A stretch of DNA of 64,000 nucleotides, from contig NW_020312848.1 of NCBI RefSeq assembly GCF_003265705.1, forward strand, positions 52,749,274 through 52,813,273, in the 5' to 3' direction. The position numbers and the translations under genes are program-made. Origin of the DNA: Callorhinus ursinus. Taxonomy: Eukaryota; Chordata; Mammalia; Carnivora; Otariidae. The notes below the pieces were generated by a model. That model was given only the letters and a program-made list of their open reading frames with translations. It was not told where the DNA came from and ran no database searches. This document shows positions 46,745 through 58,512 of this stretch, piece after piece (positions within the stretch are counted from its first letter, which is position 1; every line of letters starts with the position of its first letter).

Positions 46745-46895
46745 TATAAGGGTGAAAGAGACAGACTGTGTCCCTACCTTCATGAAACTTATACTTGGGG
46801 AATTCGTAGCTAATAAACAAGTGATTATAATGAAAAAGTACATCATTTCAGATGTATTGGCAAGATTGGGCAGGTCAAGAGGCATGTTGCTATGC
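46745..46895 (-). mobile_element. L2 LINE fragment
   Basis: CTACCTTCATGAAACTTATAC, TAATAAACAAGTGATTATAATG are reverse-strand L2 3' text, facing the previous copy tail to tail. Confidence 0.5.
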
Positions 46896-47535
46896 TAGTC
46901 CATTTAGAGCAGAATATAGTCTCAGGTCAAATTTTATGTAACTGACACAATATTTTTAAAAATTGACTTTGAATGTTCTGAGATGGGGTGTGCCCTCTCC
47001 AGTTGATCCCCCACTCCTGATTATATTATACTTCAGAGAATTTATATATTAAACTTATCTGCTTGGAGCCTATAGGTGTGCAGGTCAATAAACTGATTTA
47101 GAATATTCCAAGGATTTGGAGATTCCCTGAAATGTTGAGAAGGGTGTGTGCTGAGCCTTTGGTCTTATAAGCATTAATGTGAATCAGAATACTTGATCTT
47201 AAATATTAATGCTATATTTATGGTTTCAAAATACACTGGATAAAGTGTCATATCTTGGACTTTTATAAAAGTAATTTTTAAAAATGAATACATGTCTGAC
47301 TGCTGTATTTTTAGGAGGTAGATATGTGAATCAAAATGACAAAACCATATACTATTCTGAAAATGTTAGAGTTTTTAAATAGACATATTTGAATGGGCTT
47401 ATATTTTTGGGGATGAATTGTGTGGAAGTGGAGGTTAGCATAGTTTGTGATGTAACAAATGCCAACACTGTAGTGTTCACCTTCATCAGACCCTGGCCTG
47501 ATCACACGTGCAACTAACTTGTTTGTGGATAGCAA
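46896..47535. other. Intergenic, nothing recognised
   Basis: No supported feature. Confidence 0.4.
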
Positions 47536-47539
47536 GGCA

Positions 47540-47805
47540 GCATGACCTAGAATTTAGGAGTGCAGACTCTGGAGTCAGGCTTCCGGGGTTTGAATTCAGG
47601 CTTCCCCAGTTACCAGCTAGGTAACTATGAGAAGTTACTAAATCTCTGTTTCTTAATTCCCTCCTTTGTAAAATGGGAATGATAATAGTTCCTACTTGGT
47701 AGGGTTGGTATGAAGATCAAATAAGCTACTTTATATGAAGCACTTATAATAGTGTTTGACAGTCAGTGATTTCAAAATAAATGTTAGTTACTCTTACTAT
47801 TCTTA
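47540..47805 (+). mobile_element. MIR SINE, nearly complete
   Basis: GGAGTGCAGACTCTGGAGTC, GGGTTTGAATTCAGGCTTCC, TTACCAGCTAGGTAACTATGAG, CTCTGTTTCTTAATTCCCTCC, AAAATGGGAATGATAATAGT, AGGGTTGGTATGAAGATCAAA and AAATAAATGTTAGTTACTC follow MIR end to end. Confidence 0.92.
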
Positions 47806-48520
47806 TAATAATTATAGAATATCCAAGAAAATTCTGGAAGGTGTTAAACTTTTCCAAACACAAGATAAACTGATCAGTCATGTTGCTCTTAGGAAGAAGG
47901 TAAAATGTAGAACAATAATCTTATGGTTGACAAAAACATTATTAAGTCTAATGGTATTTAACTTACAATGTGGCTGTGAATTTATGGAATTTGAAAAAAG
48001 AGACTTGTGACTTTTTTAAGATGCCAAAGGAAGAACTTTTGTAAATTTGCCTATCTTAAGATCTTACAATTGGCTGCTTTTAGACAAAAATATCTAGCAG
48101 CCTAAAAAAATACTTCACAAAAGCAATTTTGTTATAATTTGAAAAGGAAGATTCCATAAATCAGTAATACTTTTGTGTAAAATTCCTCAAGTATGCTTCA
48201 TAAGGATAAACTTGCTGGGGTCTTTTGTGGTCCACTTACTGAGTCTTTGGTAACATCCAATTGGGTGATGAAGCTTTTGGCTATGACTCCTCTCATAGGA
48301 GTCATAACATTTTACTCCATACCTCAAGAACAATGAAACAGCAGATCTTGGGGGAGCACAGTGGGACCAACTGCTAGAGGGAAACTCCAGTTTCTCTCCT
48401 GCTCTTGAGGACATAGCTGCCTGTGGAGGAGAGTGTGAACAAGGCAGCTGACTATTTCCAAGCTTGGGAAAAGGAAATTAATTCACCCTGTCATCTAATT
48501 TTTTTTACATTTGCCTCTCT
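47806..48520. other. Intergenic, small palindrome only
   Basis: TATGACTCCT (48282-48291), five-base loop, AGGAGTCATA (48297-48306) is a perfect 10-bp inverted repeat. Nothing else recognised. Confidence 0.5.
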
Positions 48521-48527
48521 TCTTTCC

Positions 48528-48618
48528 ATTCTGTTCCTTTCTGTTCTTTTCCTTTCTTTTCTTTTTTTTCTTTCTTTCTTTCTTTCTCCCTTCCCCTTCC
48601 CCTTCCCTTTCTTCTCCA
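48528..48618 (+). repeat. Polypyrimidine (CTTT)n/(CCCTT)n tract
   Basis: About 90 bases of almost pure C/T, mainly CTTT then CCCTTC units. Mirror-like purine/pyrimidine DNA of this kind can form triplex. Confidence 0.9.
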
Positions 48619-50035
48619 CTGAGAATAGATTTGGGGCCTGCTAGCAAGGAGTGGCTATCTCAGAAGCCGGGATCATAGTAAATCAGTCAGAATGGAAGAG
48701 GAGGTGTATTGTTGCCTCTTCAAAGACAACAATTCATCTGTGTATCTCTTGCCAACATTTAAACTTTTAGAATCAAGTATTTCCAGGCATATTTTTTTTA
48801 ATAATTTAAAGCACTCAAACAATTAGCTAAGGTTTTTCTTTTTTTTTTAAACAGCTCTTATTTAGTGTAATATGTTTTGTATTCTTTATTTAAGATGAAG
48901 ACTAACCAATATAATATACCCATGTGAGCTAATGAACAATTAATTACATCATGTAGTTGAGGGGAGTAGTTATACTAACACCTTGGCAAACATTTACTGT
49001 GTACCAAGCCCTTTACCTGCATTTTCTCAGGGAATCTACACACCAACTGGATGAAGTAAGTACTACTATTAACTGTGTAATAATCAAGGAAACTGAGACT
49101 TGAATGCATTCATTGTTTGAAATATACAGCTAGAAGATAACCTGTCAAGATTTGGACTCCAATCTTTTTGGTTTCTAGAGTTTTCTTGCATAATCACTTG
49201 TTTCTCAGTAAAAATGCCAAGATAAATGTAGGTCAAGAAATGAACACCATGCCCCAAATTGGTTAGGGCTGAAAAAAGATACCTACAATGTACAAAAGGA
49301 AAGGAATTCTTAATTAGGTTAAAGTAAATGTTAAGGTTCAAAGGATAGCTGTGTTTCCTGTAGATTTCTATACAACAGAGATTTGTTTGTATGGAAGTGT
49401 ATAGCTCAATTCTGTGGGAAAGCTTAAAATAATAGAAGAAAGGAAAAATAATGGGAATTTAAAGATAATTCTGTTATTATTTGTGCATCTGTTCCTATAT
49501 GGAAATGGGTTCTACTCATACAATTTTAAGTTCATGGGTTGTTCATTTCTTAATTCTCATGGTTAAATATAGCCTAGCATTTGTCAATAAATTAATGCTT
49601 TGCTTATACAGGATACCACTATTTCAGGATGTTTTCAAATGTTCTTTTCTCTCTATTTTCCTACCTACCTGTTTGCCATGTTGCAGCCCTACCCCTCCTC
49701 TCTCCACAAAGGTTTGTGACAGTGTTGTTAGTCAATTTGTAGTGATCAGGTTGTGAAAGGCCATATAACTCCCTCAAAGTGCAAAAGGAACAACAACAAA
49801 CCATTCACAGGTAAAATCTCTCTCTCCTTTGGTTCTCAAAGCCTGGCATTTTAGGCCAGAGACTTTACATGTATGCATCAGTGCAGAGACATAGAACCTG
49901 AGGACTGTGGCTAATACTTTTTAGTGTGTGGTTTCAGCTTATTATCAAATTAAAAAAAAATTTCTTTTCTCCTCTGCTGGTAGAGGAGAAGAAAAGAATG
50001 GTTAGAACATTAAGAAAAATTTAAAATAATAGTCA
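48619..50035. other. Intergenic, mostly unrecognised
   Basis: At 48975-49130 there is a decayed reverse-strand L2/MIR piece (ACATTTACTGTGTACCAAGCC, AAGGAAACTGAGACTTG). No gene. Confidence 0.4.
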
Positions 50036-50039
50036 TTTG

Positions 50040-50835
50040 TAAAAATGAAACAATGCACATGTGCCCTGTTCCTCCCCTCTCATGCCACAGTCTCATTCTT
50101 CAGAGGGAGTCTACCTTAATGGTTCATAAATACCCTTCTAGACTTCTAAGCATAAACCAGCACAAGCTTGTAAGTTTCTTTTTGTCACAAAAATGGAATC
50201 ATACTGTACATCATTTGCAACTAGTTTTTCATTTACTCAAAGCTATGTGAGCCTCAATCCTTTAAATGAGTACATAGTATTAGATGATATGTGCAAAAAT
50301 TTATTTTGTCATCCCCTTTTTTATCCTAATTCGGGTTGTTTCCAGTTTTGCTATTAGAAACAAAGCTTAAATGAGCATCCTCCTACTCTGATAGCTGGTG
50401 TAAATATTTCTATAGTGTAGATTACTAAAAGCTCAATTACTGAGTGAAAGATACATGCATTTAAAATTTTGATAAATGTTGCCAAAATCCCTTCCTGAAA
50501 TATTATCTTAATTGTTTGCTGCCAGAACAGTGTATAAGAGTCACCTGTTTTTGCCACATTCTCACCATCTGTACGTTATCAATCTTGAAAAATGTCAGTG
50601 CAACATGTGCAGCATGGCATCTTAATATTTAAACTTATATCTCTTTTACTATTAATGAAGCTGAATATCTTCTGTGGATTGTTGGTTTATATCTTTTATT
50701 CATATGTATTTTGGGCTATTATCTTTTTCTTCTGGATATACAAGCATTTTATACATATATATATATTTATCAGTTAAAATGTGTAAATCTTTTCTCCTAA
50801 TCTGTCAGTTGAATAATTATTTATTTAACATCTTT
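50040..50835 (-). mobile_element. Old L1M, ORF2 end and 3' UTR
   Basis: Reverse complement of old L1: AAAATGGAATCATACTGTAC, GGGTTGTTTCCAGTTTTGCTATT, GCTCAATTACTGAGTGAAAG, TTGCCAAAATCCCTTCC, TTGGTTTATATCTTTTATTC and AAATCTTTTCTCC. Too decayed for any frame. Confidence 0.75.
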
Positions 50836-51070
50836 TACTTTTTCCCATCCATTCTCCCATGAGCATGTTACTCAGTAGTAAAATAGCAAAATATTAAGCA
50901 GCAGGACTAAAAAGGGAGGAGAAATAAGCTATAAAGATAATCTGTATGTTCTACAACAAAGTTTTGGATTAGTGAATTGATTGTGTCTATCTAACACCAA
51001 ACTAGCTGGTCAGCTTGGTTAATTTAGTAAAATATGAGATAATAATCACAATTGTCTCATGGAGTTTTTT
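50836..51070. other. Intergenic, nothing recognised
   Basis: No supported feature. Confidence 0.4.
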
Positions 51071-51074
51071 ACTT

Positions 51075-51190
51075 AGCTGGAATTAAAACTCTTGAGGTTA
51101 GGGGCATTGTCCTTCTCTATACTACTAGTGCTTAGCAGAGTGCCTGTTACCTAGGTGGCCCTCAGTGATGATTGACAAATAAGTGGAGTA
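51075..51190 (+). mobile_element. L2 LINE 3' end
   Basis: CTTGAGGTTAGGGGCATTGTCC and CTTAGCAGAGTGCCTGTTAC match the L2 end. Confidence 0.6.
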
Positions 51191-51229
51191 AAAGAGAACC
51201 AGATAAACCAGTGGTCTTCTGTCAGAAAC

Positions 51230-52453
51230 TCAAAATGGAAGAAAGACCTCAATGTGAGACAGGACTCCATCAAAATCCTAGCGGAGAACATAGGCAGTAA
51301 CCTCTTTGACATCGGCCACAGCAACTTCTTTCAAGATACATCTCCAAAGGCTAGTGAAACAAAAGCAAAAATGAACTTTTGGGACTTCATTAAGATAAAA
51401 AGCTTCTGCAAAGCAAAGGAAACAGTTGACAAAACAAAGAGGTAACCCACAGAATGGGAGAAGATATTTGCAAATGATACTACAGATAAAGGGCTGGTAT
51501 CCAAGATCGGTAAAGAACTTCTCAAACTCAACACCCAAAAGACAAATAATCAAGTCAAAAAATGGGCAGAAGACATGAACAGACACTTCTCCAAAGAAGA
51601 CATACAAATGGCTAACAGACACATGAAAAAATGTTCATCATCATTAGCCATCAGGGCAATTCAAATCAAAACCACGCTGAGATACCACCTTACACCAGTT
51701 AGAATGGCCAAAATTAACAAAACAGGAAACAACAAGTGTTTGGTGAGGTTGTGGAGAAAGGGGAACCCTCTTGTACTGTTGGTGGGAATGCAAGCCAGTG
51801 CAGCCACTATAGAAAACAGTATAGAGGTTCCTCAAAAAGTTAAAAATAGAGCTACCCTATGACTCAGCAATTGTACTACTAGGTATTTACCCCACAGATA
51901 CAGACGTAGTAAAAAGAAGGGGAACATGCATCCTAATGTTCATAGCAGCAATGTCCACAATAGCCAACCTATGGAAGGAATTTAGATATCCTTCAACAGA
52001 CAAATGGATAAAGAAGAAGTGGTACATATATACAATGGAATATTACTCAGCCATCAGAAAGGATGAATACCCACCATTTGCATTGACATGGATGGAACTG
52101 GAGGAGATTATGCTAAGTGAAATAAGTCAAGCAGAGAGAGTCAATTATATGGTTTCACTTATTTGTGGAACATAAGGAACAGCATGGAGGACGTTAGGAG
52201 AAGGAAGGGAAAAATGAAGGGGGGAAATCGGAGGGGGAGACGAACCATGAGAGACTATGGACTCTGAGAAACAAACTGAGGGTTCTAGAGGGGAAGGGGG
52301 TGGGGAGATGGGTTAGCCTGGTGATGGGTATTAAGGAGGGCACGTACCGCATGGAGCACTGGGTGTTATACGAAAACAATGAATCATGGAACACTACATC
52401 AAAAACTAATGATGTATGGTGACTAACATAACATAATAAAATTAGAAAAAAAA
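51230..52453 (+). mobile_element. 5'-truncated L1, ORF2 C-terminal part and 3' UTR
   Basis: Longer ORF2 remnant than the other copies: AAAATCCTAGCGGAGAACAT, GCCACAGCAACTTCTTTCAAG, AACTTTTGGGACTTCAT. A stop (TAA in AAGAGGTAACCC, about 51440) replaces the expected CAA codon, and later frames shift. The 3' UTR has one module. AGAAAC flanks both ends, a weak target-site duplication. Confidence 0.93.
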
Positions 52454-52683
52454 AGAAACCATGGCTATGCATTCTTTTAATGACTTTTAAACATTGGTAG
52501 TTGATATCATACTCATATAGCCAATATGATGTTTTAAGCCTATAATTCTTAGGTAGATGCATTTTTACCATTTTTTTGCCAGTTTTAAGTAAGATTTTTT
52601 TGTAATATAAATTTGTATGTCATTTTAAACATATCTGACTGCTTTGCTACCAGGTACTCACATTAATCCTTGTAATTGCCATT
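52454..52683. other. Spacer, nothing recognised
   Basis: AT-rich sequence between an L1 and a SINE. Confidence 0.5.
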
Positions 52684-52700
52684 TAAAACCATTACATTTT

Positions 52701-52907
52701 AGGGGCACCTGGGTGGCTCAACCGGTTAAGCATATGTCTTTGGCTCAGAATCCCAGGATGCTGGGATGGGGCCCGAGCCCCAAGTGTCCTGAGTGTGGGG
52801 CTCCCTGCTCAGTGGGGAGTCTGCTTCTTCCTCTCTTTCTGCCCCTCCCCCTGCTTGCATGTGATCTCTCTCTCTCTCTCAAATAAATAAATAAAACCTT
52901 AAAAAAA
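52701..52907 (+). mobile_element. CAN-SINE
   Basis: Head GGGCACCTGGGTGGCTCAAC, tail AATAAATAAATAAAACCTT. TAAAACCATTACATTTT at 52684-52700 recurs with one change at 52908-52924. Body diverged around 52750-52800. Confidence 0.93.
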
Positions 52908-52924
52908 TAAAACCATTACCTTTT

Positions 52925-53219
52925 AAATGCAAACATCCATATGGAATTCAAAGCAACTTAATATTAAGTGGACAGAACTCTTTTATTGACTTATTTTATT
53001 CTTCTGAGAAAACACTGGCATAGAGAAATGATGATTCAGGTGCCTGTGAAACATCATGAAGGTATTACCACACTGGAGAAAACCTATGTTTTCCTTAGAA
53101 AGAAAGTGATTTTGTTATTCCAGGGCCTGCTTTTAGTTTCTTCTCCCTCACGATTCATGACATATCCTCAAAGGACATTAGTGACAGTCCTTGAACCTAT
53201 AAATTATAGGTTGACCACT
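52925..53219. other. Spacer, nothing recognised
   Basis: No supported feature. Confidence 0.4.
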
Positions 53220-53235
53220 CTTGGCTTTTCCTTTA

Positions 53236-53436
53236 TTTTTTTTACTTTTTAAAGATTTTATTTATTTATTTGAGAGAGAGAGAATGAGAGATAGAGAGCA
53301 CAAGAGGGAAGAGGGTCAGAGGGAGAAGCAGACTCCCTGCTGAGCAGGGAGCCCGATGTGGGACTCGATCCCAGGACTCCAGGATCATGACCTGAGCCAA
53401 AGGCAGTCGCTTAACCAACTGAACCACCCAGGTGCC
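53236..53436 (-). mobile_element. CAN-SINE
   Basis: T-rich start, AAAGATTTTATTTATTTATT, CCCTGCTGAGCAGGGAGCCC, ending GAACCACCCAGGTGCC. CTTGGCTTTTCCTTTA at 53220-53235 recurs exactly at 53437-53452. Confidence 0.95.
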
Positions 53437-53624
53437 CTTGGCTTTTCCTTTAGAAAGGGCAGTAGCAATAGTCTTTAGTAAGTCAGCTTGATTGATGAAT
53501 ATTTGGAAAAATTGCTGGTCTAACATTAACCACTTCAAAATAAAGTCAGGTAGTCAGAACTGTGCTATTATTCCTATGGCATTTAGCTTTGTTTGAAATA
53601 CCTGAACGTGTCATTCTGTTCATC

Positions 53625-53726
53625 CAGAAATGTTTACTGTGCATCTACTATATGCCAGATGGTGGGCTAGGTCCTAGAGATTAAAGGCAATTAAGACAAA
53701 ACATTGCTTTCCAAGGTTTCATGGTT
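53625..53726 (-). mobile_element. L2 LINE 3' end
   Basis: TGCATCTACTATATGCCAGATG and TCCTAGAGATTAAAGGCAATT are reverse-strand L2. Confidence 0.6.
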
Positions 53727-53854
53727 TACGTACTGCATGGAGCACTGGGTATTATACGAAAACAATGAATCATGGATCACTATATCAAAAACTAATGATG
53801 TAATGTATGGTGATGAACATAACATAATAAATAAAAAAAATTAAAAAAATGAAA
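53727..53854 (+). mobile_element. L1 tail, copy 1 of 2
   Basis: ACGTACTGCATGGAGCACTG, AACAATGAATCATGGATCAC, CAAAAACTAATGATGTAATG and an A-rich tail: the last 128 bases of an L1. Confidence 0.9.
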
Positions 53855-53871
53855 CAGTGAAGGAAAGCAGG

Positions 53872-53928
53872 AAAAAAACTAATGAGGTATGGTGACTAAC
53901 ATAATAAAATAACATTTAAAAAAAGTAA
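53872..53928 (+). mobile_element. L1 tail, copy 2 of 2
   Basis: AAAAACTAATGAGGTATGGTG then ACTAACATAATAAAATAAC and an A tail: the last 50 or so bases of an L1, 17-25 bases after the first tail. Confidence 0.8.
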
Positions 53929-53929
53929 T

Positions 53930-55090
53930 AGTAGCTTTACTGTTTTCATTAATGGTAAATAACATACTCAAATCAATTCCAAGTATAGACATAGATGCAG
54001 ATTAGGATATGGCCAGTTATTGTTCATCCATTGCAATAGGATGGTGCTGTATAGGAAGGACAGAAATCTGAAATTAGATCCAATAATTGGAGTGGAGCAT
54101 GTGTTTGGGGTACAAAAAGAGTTGCAGGTGCTGGGAGGAAATCCAGCCTATGAGGCAAAAATGATATCTGGAATCTCTGGCAGTAAGTAGACACATGGCT
54201 GTTTCTGGAGAGTCTAACACAGTGATCAGTGAGAACATGCAGTGAGAGATAATTCAAGATCAATAATCTCACATGTCCAGGCAGGTAGGCAGTTGGCATC
54301 CAAGCAGTTTGCCAGCAAATCTTGAAGTGAGAAAGGCATGGTTTCAAAGTTGGATTGTAGGGGAAAGTTTAATTCTGGTCAGGTGGGAAGGGAAAAGGGC
54401 GGAAAGAGTGTGGCATATTTCTAGTTCTAAGAATATTTTTAAGGTAGTTAGTTGAGTCATAATAGAACAAGGCAGAAAGCTCGTTAGGCAAACTGGGGCA
54501 AACACACCTCTAGGGGGAACCTATGGCTCTTTTCTATTCTTGTACCCTCCACATGTCCCCAAACTCCTAGCTTCCAGACTGTGTACATATTGCCCCCTTA
54601 AGGAGGAATGCTGTCAGGGATAGAACAAGTTTAAGGGCCCTCGTCAGATCATAGTATTAGAAAATAGAACTTTCAAAAGGATTAAGAACAGAACACAGAT
54701 GGGCATGGATTCTCTTGTTTTTTTCCTTCCAGAAATAATTAAGCATGAGTTTGTTCAAATTATCTGTGGCCATTTATTTTTCTCTTTTCAGATGCTTTTC
54801 TTTTCCCACAGGCCTGGAAGTAACTCCTTTTTGGAAACTGCACTCCCGGTTCCTCTTTCCAACAGCTGCCCCCATCAGCCATGGAGAGGCACAGTGGAGA
54901 ATGCTTCCTATCTCTCCCTTGCTCCTTTACATCTGTATCTGGGGTATGTGGACTCTGGATTGGCATTTTCTCTCTTTGGAGGGACACGGGGTCAAGCAAT
55001 GTTGAGGAAGCAGCTGTTTCTCAAGTTTTGGTTCAATGTGCTTTAGGTCATTTTGGCTTAAGAGAACAAGCTCACTCACAGGGTCCAGTC
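53930..55090. other. Intergenic, no gene recognised
   Basis: Open frames on both strands at 54699-55093 overlap each other and have no family resemblance. Nothing else recognised. Confidence 0.4.
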
Positions 55091-55094
55091 TAAA

Positions 55095-55455
55095 TCTCTG
55101 TGTTCTTCATTAAATTCTGTCCTAGAGCCTTTGTACTTACTGTTCTCCCTGTCTGTGACACTTCTACCTATCAGATATGTGCACAACTTGCACCTGCACT
55201 TCCTTTATGTCTCTGTCCCAGTGTCACCTTTTCAGAGAGCCCAGCCCTGGCTATGCTATATAAAATAACACTCACTCCAACTTGAGGCACTCCTATCTTC
55301 CTTACACAATTTTAATTTTCTTTGTAACACATATCACCATTTGATATATTAGGAGCCTCTTGATCTGAATATTTGATCTGAACATCTGTTTTGTTCATTA
55401 GAATAGAGCTTGGTACATAGCAGGTGTTCAATAAATACATGTTGAATGAGTAAGA
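55095..55455 (+). mobile_element. L2 LINE 3' end
   Basis: AGAGCCTTTGTACTTACTGTTC, AGTGTCACCTTTTCAGAGAG, ATAGAGCTTGGTACATAGCAGG and AATAAATACATGTTGAATGAG follow L2 to its end. Confidence 0.85.
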
Positions 55456-55544
55456 AAGTTTATATATTAATAAACAATTCATAAATATCTGTTTACAACT
55501 GGGCCTACTCTCCTGGGCCTCTGGATCCTGTATTCCATAGAGGG

Positions 55545-55815
55545 TAGAAGTTAAGATGATGGGCCCTGGAGCCTGACCATCTGGGCTTGGTTTTCAGCTC
55601 CAACATGTACCAGTTGTTTGATGCAGTTACTTACTTTCTCTGCATCAGAGTTTCTTATTTATGAAATAAATCCTTATATTATTATAAAGATAATAATAAT
55701 ACTTCATAAGTTTTGAGGGTTAAATTATAATGTAAATTATACATGAAAAGCACTTAGAATAGTACCTCATATGTAGAAAAAGTGCTCAATAATTCTTAGC
55801 TGTTATTATTATAAT
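55545..55815 (+). mobile_element. MIR SINE
   Basis: GAAGTTAAGATGATGGGCCC, CTGGAGCCTGACCATCTGG, AAGCACTTAGAATAGTACC and GTGCTCAATAATTCTTAGCTG follow MIR. Confidence 0.85.
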
Positions 55816-55829
55816 ATCTAGTTACCTAC

Positions 55830-56860
55830 TCGATCTATTGGGTTGTCAAATAGGCATCTCATACTTGGTATGTCCAAAACAGAACTCTTGATTCCGCCCC
55901 CCCGCAGACTTGTCTCCCCTCTAGTCTTCACCATCTCAGTAAATGACACACTACCAATTGCTTACAAAATTAGATGAAACATCTTTGATTTCTCCCTTAC
56001 CTGACCTACCATATCCAATCCACCAGCAAATTTGTGAAGATTCTGCCTTCAAAATACATCCGTTATCTCTTCAACTCCATTACTATCACCCTAATCCAAG
56101 ATGCCATGCTCTCCCTCTTTAAGTGTATCAGCACTCCAACCTTGTTTCTTTTTTCTCTTCCTGCTCCTTTCTTTTTTTTATTTTTTATTTTTTAAAATTT
56201 TATTATGTTAATCACCATCCATTACATCATTATTTTTGATGTAGTGTTCCATGATTCATTGTTTGTGTATAACACCCAGTGCTCCATTCAATATGTGCCC
56301 TCTTTAATACCCATCACCAGGCTATCCCATCTCCCCACCCCTCTCCCCTCTAGAACCCTCAGTTTCTTTCTCAGAGTCTATAGTCTCTCATGGTTCATCT
56401 CCCCCTCCAATTTCCGCCCCTTCATTTTACCCTTCCTACTATCTTCTTCTTTTTTTTTAACCTGCTCCTTTCTAATCCATTATCATTTAGAAGCCACAGT
56501 AATTTTTGAAAAGACTTCCCTGTTCATATCTTTCAGTGACTTCTCATTGCTTGTAGAAAAAAAGCCAAACTCTTTACAGTGGCTTACAAGGTCCTGCCTG
56601 ATGTCAAACCTACCTCATTCTCCAACATCATTTTATCCCATGTTCCCCTTGGTCTATAATGCTTTAGCCAGATTGGCTGCCTTTTTTCTTCCTTGAAATG
56701 ATTTTCTACCTTTTATTGATTCGGAGCTTCTGCACTGATTATTCCTTTCATCTGGAATACTGTTCCCTGAGTTCTTGAATAGTTGTTTCTTTTCATTCAT
56801 TCTGTAGGTCTTAGAGCAAATGTTATTTGTCTCTCTGCAGAGACCTTCTCACTATATTCT
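55830..56860 (+). mobile_element. L2 LINE, split by an L1
   Basis: CTCATACTTGGTATGTCC, CATATCCAATCCACCAGC, then after the L1, ACAAGGTCCTGCCTGATG and AGAGCAAATGTTATTTGTC. A long 3' L2 piece interrupted at 56173-56460. Confidence 0.8.
56173..56460 (-). mobile_element. 5'-truncated L1 tail inside L2
   Basis: Reverse-strand L1 3' UTR: GTTAATCACCATCCATTACA, GATGTAGTGTTCCATGATTC, CTAGAACCCTCAGTTTC, GTTCATCTCCCCCTCC. CCTGCTCCTTTCT at 56160-56172 recurs exactly at 56461-56473. Confidence 0.95.
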
Positions 56861-57295
56861 TGCTAAAATTTGAAGATTAAATGTTTACAATTATATAATA
56901 TTTTAACTTGAGTACCCTGCTTTAGTGAAATAATTATTCTTATCAGTGACTTTAAAGCTTTTGTTTTCTCTTTTTCTGTCAATAAGCTATTATATTGAAC
57001 CCTATTATGTAAAAATGATAAAATTAGGACTGCTTTGCCTGCATTGGGATGGAGTGAGGAGTGAGGAAACATTCCCATCTGCTCATCCTTTTTGTAGCTC
57101 CCTAGAGTAATACTGACTGTAGAACCCCAGTTTGAAAGCCAACAGTCTGCATATTCTATTACATAAGTTAGGTGAATTTTGAATAGAAAGATGACCACAT
57201 AAGATGAAAGTATCTGGCCAATGTAATGAAGTCTCTAGAATAAGAGTTTCTTACTACATTGTCTTAAAATTTTATTTTCATGCATTTGTTCCTAC
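56861..57295. other. Intergenic, nothing recognised
   Basis: No supported feature. Confidence 0.4.
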
Positions 57296-57299
57296 AACT

Positions 57300-57412
57300 A
57301 CTTTTTTTCTTCTTTAAGGTCAGTAATATGTATCTTTGGATTTTTAGCACCTAAGACCTAGCCTTGCATTCACAAGGCACTCAGCAAATTATTGACTAAT
57401 TTTAGTGAATAG
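57300..57412 (+). mobile_element. Possible L2 3' end
   Basis: GGATTTTTAGCACCTAAGACC and GCACTCAGCAAATTATTGAC resemble the L2 end. Confidence 0.45.
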
Positions 57413-57619
57413 ATAAAAACAGACAGAGGTGAATTGTATAACTTTGGCTTTATGCTCTTTCATGGCTTTTACAAAAGTTCCATGTCATAACCTCATTTCA
57501 CATTTTGTGACAGTAGTCTATTCAAGCATGGTATATTTATGACATGCCTACTGAGTACCCAGAGGAGCTAGGTGTCTTCCTGTGTCATGAGTTTTTGTTT
57601 GTTTGTTTTACCTAATTAC

Positions 57620-57760
57620 AAAAACCCTTGAAAGTAGCTATTACCCTCATTTTTATATATGAAGAGGTTCATAGAGGCTAATTAATTAGCACCTTGTTAA
57701 ATGGAAAGGATAGGATTAAAAGCATGGTCTTTATGACCTCAAAGTCCATTCTCTTTATAC
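57620..57760 (-). mobile_element. MIR SINE fragment
   Basis: AGTAGCTATTACCCTCATTTT and AAGAGGTTCATAGAGGCTAATT are reverse-strand MIR. Confidence 0.55.
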
Positions 57761-58180
57761 TGTGTAAAACGAAAATATAATTTCCTTATCAGTACAGAAG
57801 AATCCTAAAAGAACTATGTTAGTCTTGGAAGTCAGAATTTTGAAGGCATTTAAAAGGGCACAGATAGTGTTAAAGAGCAAGTCTGATGATACCTGGCTTC
57901 TTCAAAATATTATCTCTTTATATTAGAATTTTAAATTATGGATTATGTATCATTAATAAAGTGACATTAAATTTTTTTCACTTAATTTTAGGCTCTTTTA
58001 AGGCTTGAAAAAGAGCTCTCCTCCAGCACCTTCATTCCACAAATGTTAGCATTAAAAAGTGCTCTAATTTTACAAGTCAAGAAGTGTAGGCCCTCTGAAG
58101 TTGTGTATTACCTAATTTTGCACCCCTGGTTAATGATAGAGTTGAGGAAGATAACTACTTAGGCATAACCAGAATGAGAT
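57761..58180. other. Intergenic, nothing recognised
   Basis: No supported feature. Confidence 0.4.
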
Positions 58181-58196
58181 GCATTGTGGGAGGTTT

Positions 58197-58498
58197 GATT
58201 TTATTATTTATTTATTATTTATTTATTTTTATTTTTTAAAGATTTTATTTATTTATTTGAGAAAGAGAGAAAGAGAGAGAAGCACACATGTGAGGGGACA
58301 GGCAGAGGAAGAGCGAGAATGAGAAGCAGACTCCCTGCTGAGCAGGGAGCCCCATGGGATGTGGGATGTGAGGCTGGATTGAGGCTGGATGGGAGGCAGG
58401 ATACGAGGCTGGATGTGAGGCTTGATCCCAGGACCCTGGGATCATGACCTGAGGGGAAGGTAGACACTTAACTGACTGAGCCACCCATGCGGCCCCGT
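58197..58498 (-). mobile_element. CAN-SINE with internal minisatellite
   Basis: Reverse-strand copy ending GAGCCACCCATGCGGCCCC. ATTGTGGGAGGTTT (58183-58196) recurs with one change at 58499-58512. At about 58351-58422, where others have one GATGTGGGGCTTGATCC block, it has several GAGGCTGGAT-like units, adding about 50 bases. Confidence 0.92.
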
Positions 58499-58512
58499 AT
58501 TGCGGGAGGTTT

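Noticed and set aside
16253..52453. Regular spacing of similar blocks as a CRISPR-like or other array
   Set aside because: Copies are L1 and SINE insertions in both orientations with independent target sites.
54699..55093. Cluster of overlapping ORFs of 70-115 codons on both strands
   Set aside because: They conflict with each other, lack splice context and resemble nothing I know.
56205..56696. 163-codon ORF
   Set aside because: Runs through an antisense L1 tail into L2; no real protein.
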